Shown: positions 28,566 to 38,458 of the stretch, piece by piece | How the letters are laid out: each line of letters starts with the position of its first letter | Numbering within the stretch: position 1 is the first letter of the stretch | NCBI RefSeq assembly: GCF_905397375.1 | Contig: NZ_CAJPVG010000002.1 | Coordinates: 186,001 to 250,000, forward strand | Length of the DNA: 64,000 nt | Reading direction: 5' to 3' | Origin: Ralstonia mannitolilytica | GTDB lineage: Bacteria > Pseudomonadota > Gammaproteobacteria > Burkholderiales > Burkholderiaceae | The notes under the pieces: generated by a model | What the model was told of the DNA's origin: nothing | Seen by the model: only the letters and a program-made list of their open reading frames with translations | Database searches by the model: none | Translations under genes and position numbers: made by a program

Positions 28566-28757
28566 ATGAAGAACCTCGAACTCGCATCTCCCCCAGAGAT
28601 GAGCGCCAGCGCCCGTGCTGGCGAAATCGCCGCCATCCTTGCGGCCGCCATCGTCCGGACCCTCGTCGCGGATGAGCCAAAACAGAGAGCAGTTGGCCTT
28701 GGCTTCCTGCCCGACCAGCGCGTTCATACAACCCCCTATCAAGAGGAGAAGTTGTGA
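28566..28757 (+). CDS. Small element protein upstream of DUF2924 gene (copy 1)
   Basis: 63 residues: helical centre ARAGEIAAILAAAIVRTL and a C-terminus LGFLPDQRVHTTP that is encoded by the recurrent leader motif found before other island genes. Its stop overlaps the next start (TGATG). The counterpart at 47074-47262 shows the same EAAAILAAAI and ERVHTNP, so the frame is conserved between two elements. It may be a real small protein or a translated leader that couples expression of the DUF2924 gene. Confidence 0.65.
   Translation: MKNLELASPPEMSASARAGEIAAILAAAIVRTLVADEPKQRAVGLGFLPDQRVHTTPYQEEKL
28698..28724 (+). repeat. Island leader motif, site 1
   Basis: CTTGGCTTC (28698-28706) and CAGCGCGTT (28716-28724) followed by CAT. 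It lies 41 bases before the DUF2924 start at 28757. Confidence 0.7.
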
Positions 28758-29206
28758 TGAACGAGAAACAAGCATCCGTCGCCGCGCGGATTGCGGAGCT
28801 GGCTTGCCTGCCGATGTCCGAGCTCTGGACGGTGTGGGATCAGTATTTCCCGCGTCGCCCGGACTACCCCAACCGCACGCACGTCGAGTCCCGTCTCGCC
28901 TACAAGCTGCAGGAGGAAGCCTTCGGTGGCCTTGCGCCCGAGACCAAGCAGCGCCTGGAAGCCATCGGCGCAAAACACTCCAAGATCAAGCTGCGGGCCA
29001 AGCCGCGCGAGTTCGATTTCGCGCCGGGCACGATCCTGCTGCGCGAATGGGGCGAGCGCGAACATCGGGTGACAGTCACCGCCGAGGGGCTGTTTGAGTA
29101 CCAGGGGCGCAACTTCAGGAGCCTGACGGCGGTGGCCCGCCACATCACGGGCGCGCACTGGTCGGGGCCGCTGTTCTTTGGCCTGAGCAAGGGAGGTGCG
29201 CGATGA
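28757..29206 (+). CDS. DUF2924 family protein (copy 1)
   Basis: 149 residues with the family blocks ELWTVWDQYFPRRP, RTHVESRLAYKLQEEAFGG and VARHITGAHWSGPLFFGL. DUF2924 proteins are usually encoded directly before a serine recombinase in mobile elements, as here (start of recombinase overlaps by 4 bases). A helper role in recombination, such as a directionality or accessory DNA-binding factor, is inferred from this linkage. GAGGAG precedes the ATG at 28757. Confidence 0.88.
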   Translation: MNEKQASVAARIAELACLPMSELWTVWDQYFPRRPDYPNRTHVESRLAYKLQEEAFGGLAPETKQRLEAIGAKHSKIKLRAKPREFDFAPGTILLREWGEREHRVTVTAEGLFEYQGRNFRSLTAVARHITGAHWSGPLFFGLSKGGAR

Positions 29207-30582
29207 GCGATATTGCCAGCACCAAGGCCCGCAAGCGCTGCGCCGTCTACTGCCGGGTGTCCTCGGATGAACGACTTGACCAGGAGTTCAACTCCATCGA
29301 CGCGCAGAAGGAGGCGGGCCACGCCTACGTCGCCAGTCAGCGATCCGAGGGCTGGATTCCGGTGGCCGACGACTACGATGACCCCGGCTTCTCTGGCGGC
29401 AACACGGATCGGCCGGGGCTGAAACGCCTGATGGCGGACATCGAGCGCGGCCAGATCGACATCGTGGTGGTCTACAAGATCGACCGCCTGACGCGCAGCT
29501 TGGCCGACTTCTCCAAGATGGTTGAAGTGTTCGAACGCCACGGGGTGTCCTTTGTGTCGGTCACCCAGCAGTTCAACACCACCACCTCGATGGGTCGGCT
29601 GATGCTCAACGTCCTGCTGTCCTTCGCCCAGTTTGAGCGCGAGGTCACCGGCGAGCGCATCCGCGACAAGATCGCCGCCGCCAAGCGCAAGGGGATGTGG
29701 ATGGGTGGCGTCCCGCCCCTGGGCTACGACGTCGACAACCGCCTGCTGGTCATCAACGAGGCCGAGGCGGCGGTGGTGCGTCGCATTTTCGAGGAGATGC
29801 TGACCATTGGTTCTCCAACCCAGATCGCCGTCAATCTCACCGCCGACGGCATCACTACCAAGGCCTGGACGACGCAGGAGGGCCAGACCCGCAAGGGCAC
29901 GCGCATCGACAAAAAGTACCTGCACAAGCTGCTGCGCAACCGCATCTACCTGGGCGAGTTGTCGCACAAGGGGAACTGGTACCCCGGCGCTCACCCGCCG
30001 ATCATCGACCAGGAGCTTTGGGACAAGGTCCACACGGTGCTGGCCAGGGATGGACACGCCCGGTCGGTGGAAACCAAGATCCGGTCGCGCACCGACGCCT
30101 TGCTGCGCGGCCTGCTGTACGCCCCCTCGGGCGAACGGATGTACCCGACCTACTCACGCAAGAACGGGCGCAAGTACCACTACTACGTGTCCAAGTCGGA
30201 AAGCCGGTTCGGAGCACCGGGCAAGAGCTACGAGCGATTACCTGCGCCGGAGATCGAGGCGGCAGTGGTGGCCCAGATCCGCACCGTGCTGACCAGCCCG
30301 GAATCCATCGCATCGGTGGTGCGTCATATCCAGCGCAATGGCGGACAAGTCGATGAAGCCACCACGGTGATGGCGATGGGACGGCTCAACGACGTGTGGG
30401 ATCAACTGTTCCCGGTCGAGCGCCACCGCATCGCCAACCTGATGATCGAGCGCATCGACCTCGTCCACATCGGCGAGGTTCAGGGCATCAAGGTGAAGTG
30501 GCGGGAACTGGGCTGGGACGCCCTGATCGGCGAGTTCGCCCGGAGAGGCATCGGCGCGGAACTGGTGGAGGTGGAGGCCTGA
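29203..30582 (+). CDS. Serine recombinase (copy 1)
   Basis: 459 residues. Resolvase catalytic domain (residues about 7-150) with the nucleophile in YCRVSSDERL and VVVYKIDRLTRS; then a recombinase domain (about 165-290) beginning WMGGVPPLGYDV, and a C-terminal part with a coiled region. This architecture is that of multi-domain serine integrases and transposases that move phages and islands. The second copy at 45258-46625 is in inverse orientation and close to 88 percent similar by eye over the sampled stretch. The gene is followed by two small regulatory-looking genes. Confidence 0.92.
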   Translation: MSDIASTKARKRCAVYCRVSSDERLDQEFNSIDAQKEAGHAYVASQRSEGWIPVADDYDDPGFSGGNTDRPGLKRLMADIERGQIDIVVVYKIDRLTRSLADFSKMVEVFERHGVSFVSVTQQFNTTTSMGRLMLNVLLSFAQFEREVTGERIRDKIAAAKRKGMWMGGVPPLGYDVDNRLLVINEAEAAVVRRIFEEMLTIGSPTQIAVNLTADGITTKAWTTQEGQTRKGTRIDKKYLHKLLRNRIYLGELSHKGNWYPGAHPPIIDQELWDKVHTVLARDGHARSVETKIRSRTDALLRGLLYAPSGERMYPTYSRKNGRKYHYYVSKSESRFGAPGKSYERLPAPEIEAAVVAQIRTVLTSPESIASVVRHIQRNGGQVDEATTVMAMGRLNDVWDQLFPVERHRIANLMIERIDLVHIGEVQGIKVKWRELGWDALIGEFARRGIGAELVEVEA

Positions 30583-30953
30583 TGAACGACACACTGGAAA
30601 CCTTCGTGCCACTGACATTCCGCCGCCGGGGCGCGCGGCGCGTGGCCGCCGACGACCGCCATGTTCACGATGTGACGTTGCTGGAGGGGGTGGCACGCGG
30701 TTTCTACTGGCAGCACCTCGTGGACACCGGCGAGATGAAGAGTGGCTCGGAGATCGCCCGGGCCGAAGGCTTACACCCATCGGTCACCAACGAACTGATG
30801 CGCCTGAGCCTGCTCGCGCCCGACATCCTCGAACTGCTGATGGCCGGGCGGCAGCCTCGCCGGATGAACCTGATCTGGTTCCAGCGCAACCCGCTGCCGG
30901 TGGATTGGGAGGCGCAACGCCAGATCGTGAAGCGCTTTGAGGAGGACGCATGA
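30582..30953 (+). CDS. Element HTH-like protein, 123 aa
   Basis: 123 residues. After LETFVPLTFRRRG the protein contains a helical region with a likely HTH (GSEIARAEGLHPSVTNELMR then LSLLAPDILELLMAG). It starts with a 1-base overlap with the recombinase stop and overlaps the next gene, which is its paralogue. This pattern (recombinase plus HTH proteins of this sort) is common in serine-recombinase elements; a control function is inferred. Confidence 0.75.
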   Translation: MNDTLETFVPLTFRRRGARRVAADDRHVHDVTLLEGVARGFYWQHLVDTGEMKSGSEIARAEGLHPSVTNELMRLSLLAPDILELLMAGRQPRRMNLIWFQRNPLPVDWEAQRQIVKRFEEDA

Positions 30954-31429
30954 GCAAGAAGCACCGGGGCCGGTTCAAGGGTGATCCGGTCACCTATCAA
31001 CTGCCGAGTCCAGCAGGCGGCGTGCAACTGGAAACCTTCGTGCCCTGGACGCTGGTGAAGCGGGGGCTGAAGAAGCAGGTCATCACGCCCCTGGACGCTC
31101 CACAGGAATTCCTGTCCGAGGCCACCCGGGAGCGGGAAGCCCGGTCGGCCGCGCAGGACACCGCGTTGATGCGGGCGCTCGGACTGGCGCACCACTGGCA
31201 ACGCCTTCTGGATGAGCAGCGGGCGGCATCAGTAGCCGAGATCGCCGAGGCCGAAGGCATGGACGTGACGCAGGTGCGCCGGGTCATGCGGCTGACGCTC
31301 CTGGCCCCGGAGGTCGTGGAACGGCTGGTGGGCTCGCCCGATGCCGTGCTGGAGAAGGTGATGCGCCGCCCCTTGCCCAACGGCTGGGCTGCCCAGAAAC
31401 TAGTACTGCACGATACTGTCCAAAGTTGA
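30950..31429 (+). pseudogene. Second element HTH-like protein, probably 3'-altered
   Basis: 159 residues, paralogous to the preceding gene (LETFVPWTLVKRG, AEIAEAEGMDVTQVRRVMRL, LLAPEVVERLVG). The body ends NGWAAQK and then runs into LVLHDTVQS, encoded by AT-richer, non-coding-looking DNA that begins around the ACTAGT at 31405. The last residues therefore are probably not native and the gene marks another island joint. Start at 30950 overlaps the upstream stop by 4 bases. Confidence 0.65.
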
Positions 31430-31526
31430 ACTAACACTTTCGACCCAATGCCGCCAGCGAGTTGCGTGATTTGACCTCCCGGAAGCACTCACGCGCGCAT
31501 GAGGAGGCTGGGTCATCCAAATGGGA

Positions 31527-32246
31527 CTACTTCAGCTTGATGTGCAAGTGATTTAAGCCTGCAGCATCTGTGGTCTCCTTGACTTCCAGGTAGTGGTGTT
31601 GCTTGCGCACCAGGTCGCTGAGCTTGCTGAAGCCGTAGTTCCGCGGATCAAATGATGCGTGGTTTTTGCTGATGAAGGAGCCTACGGCTGAGAGCGACGA
31701 CCAGCCCGTGTCACGCTGTGTCTCTTTCACTGCGTGCGACAGCAGACCGTGAAGGGGCGGAACGTCTTTCACCTGTACGGGTAACCCAGGGTCTACGCCT
31801 GTGGCAGGTTGTTTCAACACCTCAACGAAGACGAACTTGTCGCAAGCCGCGATGAAAGCGTCTGGAGTCTTGCGTTCCCCGAACCCATAAACGACCTTGC
31901 CGGCCTCCCGTAGGCGAGTGGCAAGTCGAGTGAAATCGCTGTCGCTGCTGACGAGACAGAAGCCATCTACATTGCCTCCGTACAACAAGTCCATGGCGTC
32001 GATGATGCAGGCGCTGTCCGTGCTGTTCTTGCCCTTGGTGTAGGCGAACTGCTGCATCGGTTGGATTGCATGGCGGTGGAGGTGATCCTTCCAACCCACC
32101 AGGTTTTGCGTAGTCCAGTCACCGTAGGAGCGCTTCACAGTCGCGACCCCGTACTTCGCGACCTCCTCCAGCAGCTCCTTGATAACCGCTGCGCTGGCGT
32201 TGTCCGCGTCGATGAGTACAGCGAGCCGAAGTGCGTCTTGTGCCAT
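31527..32246 (-). CDS. NYN-domain protein with C-terminal OST-HTH/LOTUS domain
   Basis: 239 residues. NYN (PIN-like RNase) domain at residues about 7-140 with the acidic positions in LAVLIDADN, DSACIIDAMDLLYGG and CLVSSDSDFTRL. The C-terminal region (about 165-239; GWSSLSAVGSFISKNHASFD, YGFSKLSDLVRKQ) resembles the OST-HTH/LOTUS RNA-binding fold. ATG 32246 is chosen for its GAAGGAGA site. Predicted RNA-processing or RNA-decay enzyme. It is divergent from the ptx operon across a 253-base regulatory gap; whether it was acquired together with ptx is unclear. Confidence 0.88.
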   Translation of the reverse strand: MAQDALRLAVLIDADNASAAVIKELLEEVAKYGVATVKRSYGDWTTQNLVGWKDHLHRHAIQPMQQFAYTKGKNSTDSACIIDAMDLLYGGNVDGFCLVSSDSDFTRLATRLREAGKVVYGFGERKTPDAFIAACDKFVFVEVLKQPATGVDPGLPVQVKDVPPLHGLLSHAVKETQRDTGWSSLSAVGSFISKNHASFDPRNYGFSKLSDLVRKQHHYLEVKETTDAAGLNHLHIKLK

Positions 32247-32376
32247 TGTCTTGTTTTCTCCTTCCGACAGCCTACCCGATAGCTGTCGTAAGCAAACGAC
32301 CGGTCGTGGCCGATAGCAGACGTCTATATTTGGCATAGATAGCACAACTTATTTCCCTCACAGGCACCCGCGACCA

Positions 32377-32421
32377 TGTCACAAAAATGACATCAACGAT
32401 GTCATCAGGGTGTCATATCAC
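32377..32421 (+). promoter_or_regulatory. Two tandem Pho boxes upstream of ptx
   Basis: Four hexamers TGTCAC (32377), TGACAT (32388), TGTCAT (32400) and TGTCAT (32411) are spaced 11, 12 and 11 bases apart. This matches the PhoB binding pattern (11-base direct repeats of CTGTCAT type). Phosphate-starvation induction of ptx follows from established Pho biology. Confidence 0.75.
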
Positions 32422-32445
32422 GACATTACCATCGCTGCAATTCAG

Positions 32446-32479
32446 ATTCGTAATCAATTCATCATTTTTGATTACGAAT
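32446..32479 (+). promoter_or_regulatory. Perfect inverted repeat in the ptx leader
   Basis: ATTCGTAATCAA (32446-32457) and its exact complement (32468-32479) with a 10-base spacer, 20 bases before ptxA. Could be the operator of the LysR protein PtxE or an mRNA hairpin. Confidence 0.6.
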
Positions 32480-32499
32480 TCAAATCTGCCGGAGGTGTC

Positions 32500-33318
32500 A
32501 TGATCGAACTACAGAATGTCTCAGTCAGTTATGGTGATGCGATTGCACTGTATCCCACCACTCTCAAACTCCATCAGGGACAGTTCACCGTATTGCTCGG
32601 ATCTTCCGGCGCTGGAAAATCCACGCTACTTCGCTGTATTAATTCGCTGCATGCGTCGCAGCGCGGCGCCACCATTGTCGCCGGCTTAGGAAATTTGGCG
32701 AACTCGCGTGCATTGCGCATGCATCGCCGACAGACTGGCATGGTGTTTCAACAGCATCAATTGATTGGCCGACTGACGGCTTTGCAAAACGTTTCGATGG
32801 GCCGAATGGGCTACCACACGGCATTACGCAGTCTATTCCCCCTCCCGGCGAAGGATCAATCCATATGCCTGCAAAGTCTGGACCGAGTCGGCTTATTGCA
32901 CAAAGCCTTAAGCCGTGTCGACGCATTGAGCGGCGGCCAGCAGCAACGCATCGGTATTGCCCGGGCTCTGGCTCAGCAACCTAAACTGGTGTTGGCTGAT
33001 GAACCGGTAGCCAGCCTCGATCCTGCTACTGCAGAGCGAGTGCTAAGTCTGCTGCACCGCATTTGTAAAGAGGACGGGATTTCGGCGGTCGTCAGCCTGC
33101 ATCAGGTAGACCTCGCTCAACGTTATGCCGACCGTATTATTGGCCTGTCCCATGGCCGAGTCATTTTTGATGCCGCCCCGCAGACTTTGGATCAAGCCAG
33201 TTACGACACGCTGTATGAACAAGTACCCCGTTCTTCTTTGAGCGTTCCACAAGACGCTCGAGAGGAACGGCTTATCGATACTTCATTTCCCATGCAACTT
33301 GCTACCGTAAAGGATTGA
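32500..33318 (+). CDS. ptxA: Phosphite ABC transporter, ATPase subunit
   Basis: 272 residues, cytoplasmic ATPase of the phosphite importer PtxABC. Walker A GSSGAGKST (about residue 38), signature LSGGQQQRIGIARAL, Walker B LVLADEP and a switch His in VSLHQVD. GGAGG precedes the ATG. First gene of ptxABCDE; the next gene starts 2 bases after its stop. It is most similar in type to PhnC/PtxA. The operon is visibly lower in GC than the flanking island and host genes, suggesting separate acquisition. Confidence 0.92.
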   Translation: MIELQNVSVSYGDAIALYPTTLKLHQGQFTVLLGSSGAGKSTLLRCINSLHASQRGATIVAGLGNLANSRALRMHRRQTGMVFQQHQLIGRLTALQNVSMGRMGYHTALRSLFPLPAKDQSICLQSLDRVGLLHKALSRVDALSGGQQQRIGIARALAQQPKLVLADEPVASLDPATAERVLSLLHRICKEDGISAVVSLHQVDLAQRYADRIIGLSHGRVIFDAAPQTLDQASYDTLYEQVPRSSLSVPQDAREERLIDTSFPMQLATVKD

Positions 33319-33320
33319 TT

Positions 33321-34181
33321 ATGAAAAAACTCGCATCCGCATTAATGTCTGTCTTGCTTGCCGCCGTCTGCAGCATTGGCCATGCATCATCCAATCCCGA
33401 TCCAGAAACGCTCAAAGTTGCGCTGCTGCCGGACGAAAACGCATCGACCGTAATTAAAAACAACAAGCCGCTCGAAATCTATCTGGAAAAAGAGCTGGGA
33501 AAGAAAATTGAGCTGGTGGTTACCACTGATTACTCGTCAATGATCGAAGCCATGCGTCACGGCCGTATCGACATGGCATATTTTGGCCCCTTGTCGTATG
33601 TGCTGGCTAAGCAAAAGAGCGACATCGAGCCATTCGCAGCGATGAAGCAAAAGGGTAGCACTACCTACCAGTCCGTATTGATCGCCAATACTGGCGCCGG
33701 CATCGCCAAAATCAGTGATATCGTCAACAAGAATGTCGCTTACGGTGATAAGGCATCCACCTCCAGCCATTTGATTCCGAAGTCGATATTGGCGGAAAAC
33801 GGTTTGAAAGCCGGCGAAAACTATCGCGAACACTTTGTCGGTGCGCATGACGCGGTGGCCATGGCCGTGCAAAACGGTCACGCGCAGGCTGGCGGCTTGA
33901 GTAAGCCGATTTTTGAATCCCTGGTTCAGCGCGGACTGGTCGATCCCAACAAAGTAAAAGTTCTTGCCGAATCGAAGCCATATCCGCAATACCCGTGGAC
34001 CATGCGCAGCAATCTGAAGCCGGAACTGAAGGAAAAGATCCGTGCAGCCTTCTTGAATCTCAAAGATCCGGAAGTCCTGAAACCTTTCAAAGCCGATGGT
34101 TTCGGCCCGATCAGCGACAAAGACTATGACGTGGTGCGCAGCCTTGGCACACTGCTCAAGCTCGATCTGTCGAAGTTCTAA
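33321..34181 (+). CDS. ptxB: Phosphite-binding periplasmic protein
   Basis: 286 residues. Signal peptide to about residue 24 (SIGHASS), then a PhnD-like binding fold with VALLPDENASTVIK, VVTTDYSSMIEAMRHGRIDM and YFGPLSYVLAK, which line the anion pocket in PtxB/PhnD proteins, and YGDKASTSSHLIP. It delivers phosphite (or hypophosphite/methylphosphonate, which related proteins also bind) to PtxC. Position between ptxA and ptxC and the presence of ptxD make phosphite the likely ligand. Confidence 0.92.
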   Translation: MKKLASALMSVLLAAVCSIGHASSNPDPETLKVALLPDENASTVIKNNKPLEIYLEKELGKKIELVVTTDYSSMIEAMRHGRIDMAYFGPLSYVLAKQKSDIEPFAAMKQKGSTTYQSVLIANTGAGIAKISDIVNKNVAYGDKASTSSHLIPKSILAENGLKAGENYREHFVGAHDAVAMAVQNGHAQAGGLSKPIFESLVQRGLVDPNKVKVLAESKPYPQYPWTMRSNLKPELKEKIRAAFLNLKDPEVLKPFKADGFGPISDKDYDVVRSLGTLLKLDLSKF

Positions 34182-34991
34182 GTGAGCGACAGCATGCAAG
34201 CTGATTTTGGTTTGATTCTGGCCGAGCGCCAGCGCGTATGGAACCGCACGATACTGCAGTTTGCCGTTGTGCTGGCGATTGTGATCGGTTGCTGGTATTA
34301 CGTCGGCCTATTTGATGCCGAGCGATTGAAGGATGGCATGCCAAGCCTGGTAAAAATTGCCGGCGAGATGTTCCCACCGAACTTCTCGCAGGCTGGCACC
34401 TGGGTCAAACCGGTACTGGATACCTTGGCCATGAGTATCGCCGGCACGGCAATCGCGGTATTGCTATCCATTCCCTTAGGAGTGCTCGCCGCGCGGAATA
34501 CTAGCCCTCATCCACTCGTGTATCAAGCCACACGCGGCCTGTTAAACGCTTTGCGATCGATACCCGAACTGATCATGGGCATCCTGTTCGTGGCAGCCGT
34601 TGGCTTCGGCGCATTGCCGGGTGTTTTAGCCCTAGGCTTACATTCGGTTGGCATGATCGCCAAATTTTTTTCGGAATCGATCGAACATGCCGATCCGGCA
34701 CCGGTAGAAGCCGCGCATGCAGCGGGCTGCACGCCATTGCAGGTGATTTTTCATGGGATCTTTCCCCAAGTGCTTCCGCAAATGGCCGATACCGCGATCT
34801 ATCGATGGGAATACAACTTCCGTGCTTCGACCGTGATGGGCATGGTCGGCGCCGGTGGAATCGGGTTCGAGCTGATGGGCTCTCTGCGCATCATGCAATA
34901 CCAGGATGTCTCGGCTATTTTGCTGGTTATTTTAGGCATGGTTACCCTCGTCGACGCCTTCAGCTCCTTCCTGCGTCGCAAGTTCAAATAA
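34182..34991 (+). CDS. ptxC: Phosphite ABC transporter, permease subunit
   Basis: 269 residues, inner-membrane permease of the PhnE type with about six helices (IGCWYYVGLF, TAIAVLLSIPLGVLA, IMGILFVAAVGFG and others). The EAA loop is EAAHAAGCTPLQVIFHGIFP. A GTG start at 34182 follows the ptxB stop directly. It completes the PtxABC importer with its two neighbours. Confidence 0.92.
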   Translation: MSDSMQADFGLILAERQRVWNRTILQFAVVLAIVIGCWYYVGLFDAERLKDGMPSLVKIAGEMFPPNFSQAGTWVKPVLDTLAMSIAGTAIAVLLSIPLGVLAARNTSPHPLVYQATRGLLNALRSIPELIMGILFVAAVGFGALPGVLALGLHSVGMIAKFFSESIEHADPAPVEAAHAAGCTPLQVIFHGIFPQVLPQMADTAIYRWEYNFRASTVMGMVGAGGIGFELMGSLRIMQYQDVSAILLVILGMVTLVDAFSSFLRRKFK

Positions 34992-36907
<1,916 letters not shown>

Positions 36908-37016
36908 CAAAACGAATGCCTGCTTCTGGCCGGGAGTAGCCTACCGCGTAGCGGTGCATATCGTCACCCTCAGTCGCCACCCCTACAGGAGTTGCCGACT
37001 ACAACCGACCGCATCT

Positions 37017-37166
37017 AAACCCGCGCCAGCAAAGGAAATGACCTCGAGAACGCTCGCGTGGCCACCAGAGAAAACGGAGAACAGAGATGCGTCGGCGGGG
37101 GCGGAAAGGCCGCCTTTGCAGAGGTGGCGCTCGTGAGACCAGGCCTGGAAACCACGCCAACACTGG
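37017..37166. repeat. ssrA-distal type repeat pair, island copy
   Basis: AAACCCGCGCCAGC (37017-37030) and GGAAACCACGCCAACACTGG (37147-37166), 130 bases apart. The same two words occur 129 bases apart beside ssrA (48971 and 49100), each time followed by a terminator hairpin and AGTGGTGG. Confidence 0.75.
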
Positions 37167-37181
37167 GGGGAACAGACGAAA

Positions 37182-37209
37182 AAAAACCAACCGAGAACGG
37201 TTGGTTTTT
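37182..37209. terminator. Bidirectional intrinsic terminator
   Basis: AAAAACCAACC (37182-37192), 6-base loop, and the exact complement (37199-37209), flanked by an A-run and T-run. It can end transcripts from either side. Confidence 0.75.
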
Positions 37210-37439
37210 CAAATAGTGGTGGTGCTGAGGCGACGCCACGCGGCCTATCGCGGCTGCAATGAGTTCCAATGAGCACCGTTCGGCGATGATTCTACGCTGA
37301 TCACCATCCCTTGGCTCTCCCCTGTCGCGTCCGGCCGTCTTTTGCGGACGCCGGTTCAATCCCCGAACACGGAATCGAACTCGACTCCTGAGACGTAGCT
37401 ACGCTCGTGTTGTTGTAGTCCAAGTTGTGGCGCATAATG

Positions 37440-37454
37440 TCATCAGTTTGATGA
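37440..37454 (+). promoter_or_regulatory. Inverted repeat before the WYL regulator
   Basis: TCATCA-GTT-TGATGA, 78 bases before the chosen start. WYL regulators of the BrxR/CapW type repress their own operon through inverted repeats, so this is a candidate operator. Confidence 0.4.
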
Positions 37455-37531
37455 TGTGAACTGCCTGGCAATGGACAAACATAAAACCAATCGCAGTCTT
37501 TCGGTCGTCCGTCTTGGATGAGGAGCCTTCG

Positions 37532-38443
37532 GTGACTCAACCCCAGCGCGTCAAGAGCTTGAGCCACGCCCAGCGCGAGCGGCTGGCCTACATCGACTTC
37601 CGGCTCTACTTCTTCGGTGAGATCGGTCGCCCAGATCTGATTGAGCGCTTCGGCGTGGCGCCGGCAGGGGCGACGCGCGACTTGGCGCTGTACCGGGAAA
37701 TCGCGCCGCAGAACATCACCTTTGACGGTAGCCACAAGATCTACCGGATCGGGCAGGCGTTCTCCCCGCTGTTCAACCACGCCCCGCAGCGCGTGCTGTC
37801 GGCGCTGGCGCTGGGCTTCGGCGATGGTGTGAACGGCCCGAATCAGTCCTTGCAGCCGCTGCTGCCGTGCGAGTCGCCCACCGCCCTGAGCAACCCCAGG
37901 ATGGATGTGCTGGCTCCGGTCTGCCGGGCGATCCACGCCAAGCGCCCCGTCGCCATTCGCTACCACTCGATGAGCAGCGGTGAATCCGAGCGCGTCATCG
38001 TTCCGTTCGCACTGGTTGATACCGGCCTGCGCTGGCACGTCCGGGCCTTTGATCGCAAGAGCGGAGAGTTTCGGGACTTCGTCGTCACCCGTATCGAAGC
38101 GCCGACGCTGCTCGACGAGGAGCCACAGGCCTTTGAGCGACCGGAAAACGACATCCAGTGGACGCGCATCGTCGAGCTGGAGTTGGTGCCGCACCCGCGC
38201 CTTGAACACCCCGAGATCATCAGGATGGACTACGGGATGACCGACGGCTCGATCCGGATGCGCGTTCGCGCCGCCGTCGCGGGCTACATGCTGCTGCGCT
38301 GGAGCGTGGACTGCTCGCCCGACCACCGCCTCAAGGAAGAACAGTACCGCCTATGGCTCAGCGATCCGCTGGCGCTGTACGGCGTTGAGAACGCAAAGCT
38401 CGCGCCAGGGTATCAAGCTCCGAGCAGCCCCAAGAAACGATAG
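37532..38443 (+). CDS. WYL-domain transcriptional regulator (BrxR/CapW-like)
   Basis: 303 residues from GTG 37532, chosen because AGGAG lies 8 bases upstream; TTG 37514 is an alternative. Winged-HTH N-terminus (residues about 10-80: YFFGEIGRPDLIERFGVAPA), WYL domain (about 135-205: AKRPVAIRYHSMSSGE, LRWHVRAFDRKSGEFRDFV) and a WCX-type C-terminus. Such proteins repress defence operons such as BREX and CBASS until phage infection. It stands 15 bases before a DUF262 gene, so it probably controlled that restriction-type gene; the target is now broken. Confidence 0.88.
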   Translation: MTQPQRVKSLSHAQRERLAYIDFRLYFFGEIGRPDLIERFGVAPAGATRDLALYREIAPQNITFDGSHKIYRIGQAFSPLFNHAPQRVLSALALGFGDGVNGPNQSLQPLLPCESPTALSNPRMDVLAPVCRAIHAKRPVAIRYHSMSSGESERVIVPFALVDTGLRWHVRAFDRKSGEFRDFVVTRIEAPTLLDEEPQAFERPENDIQWTRIVELELVPHPRLEHPEIIRMDYGMTDGSIRMRVRAAVAGYMLLRWSVDCSPDHRLKEEQYRLWLSDPLALYGVENAKLAPGYQAPSSPKKR

Positions 38444-38458
38444 GAAAGAACAAGCGCA

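Larger units (their letters stand above)
36908..37531. other. Non-coding joint between ptx and the WYL gene
   Basis: 624 bases without a convincing gene. It holds a block similar to the sequence downstream of ssrA (repeat pair at 37017 and 37147), a bidirectional terminator (37182-37209), then AGTGGTGG as at the tmRNA 3' end. The rest (37220-37500) has only short palindromes, such as CGTAGCTACG at 37394. It looks like an element end or a scar of recombination. Confidence 0.6.

Noticed and set aside
36954..37276. Small proteins in the repeat block next to ptx
   Set aside because: The frames are Cys/Trp/Arg-rich translations of the ssrA-type repeats, lack ribosome sites and would be read through a terminator.
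37340..37385. tRNA-like T-loop (GGTTCAATCC) suggesting a tRNA gene
   Set aside because: The flanking bases do not form the T stem or acceptor stem; no cloverleaf on either strand.
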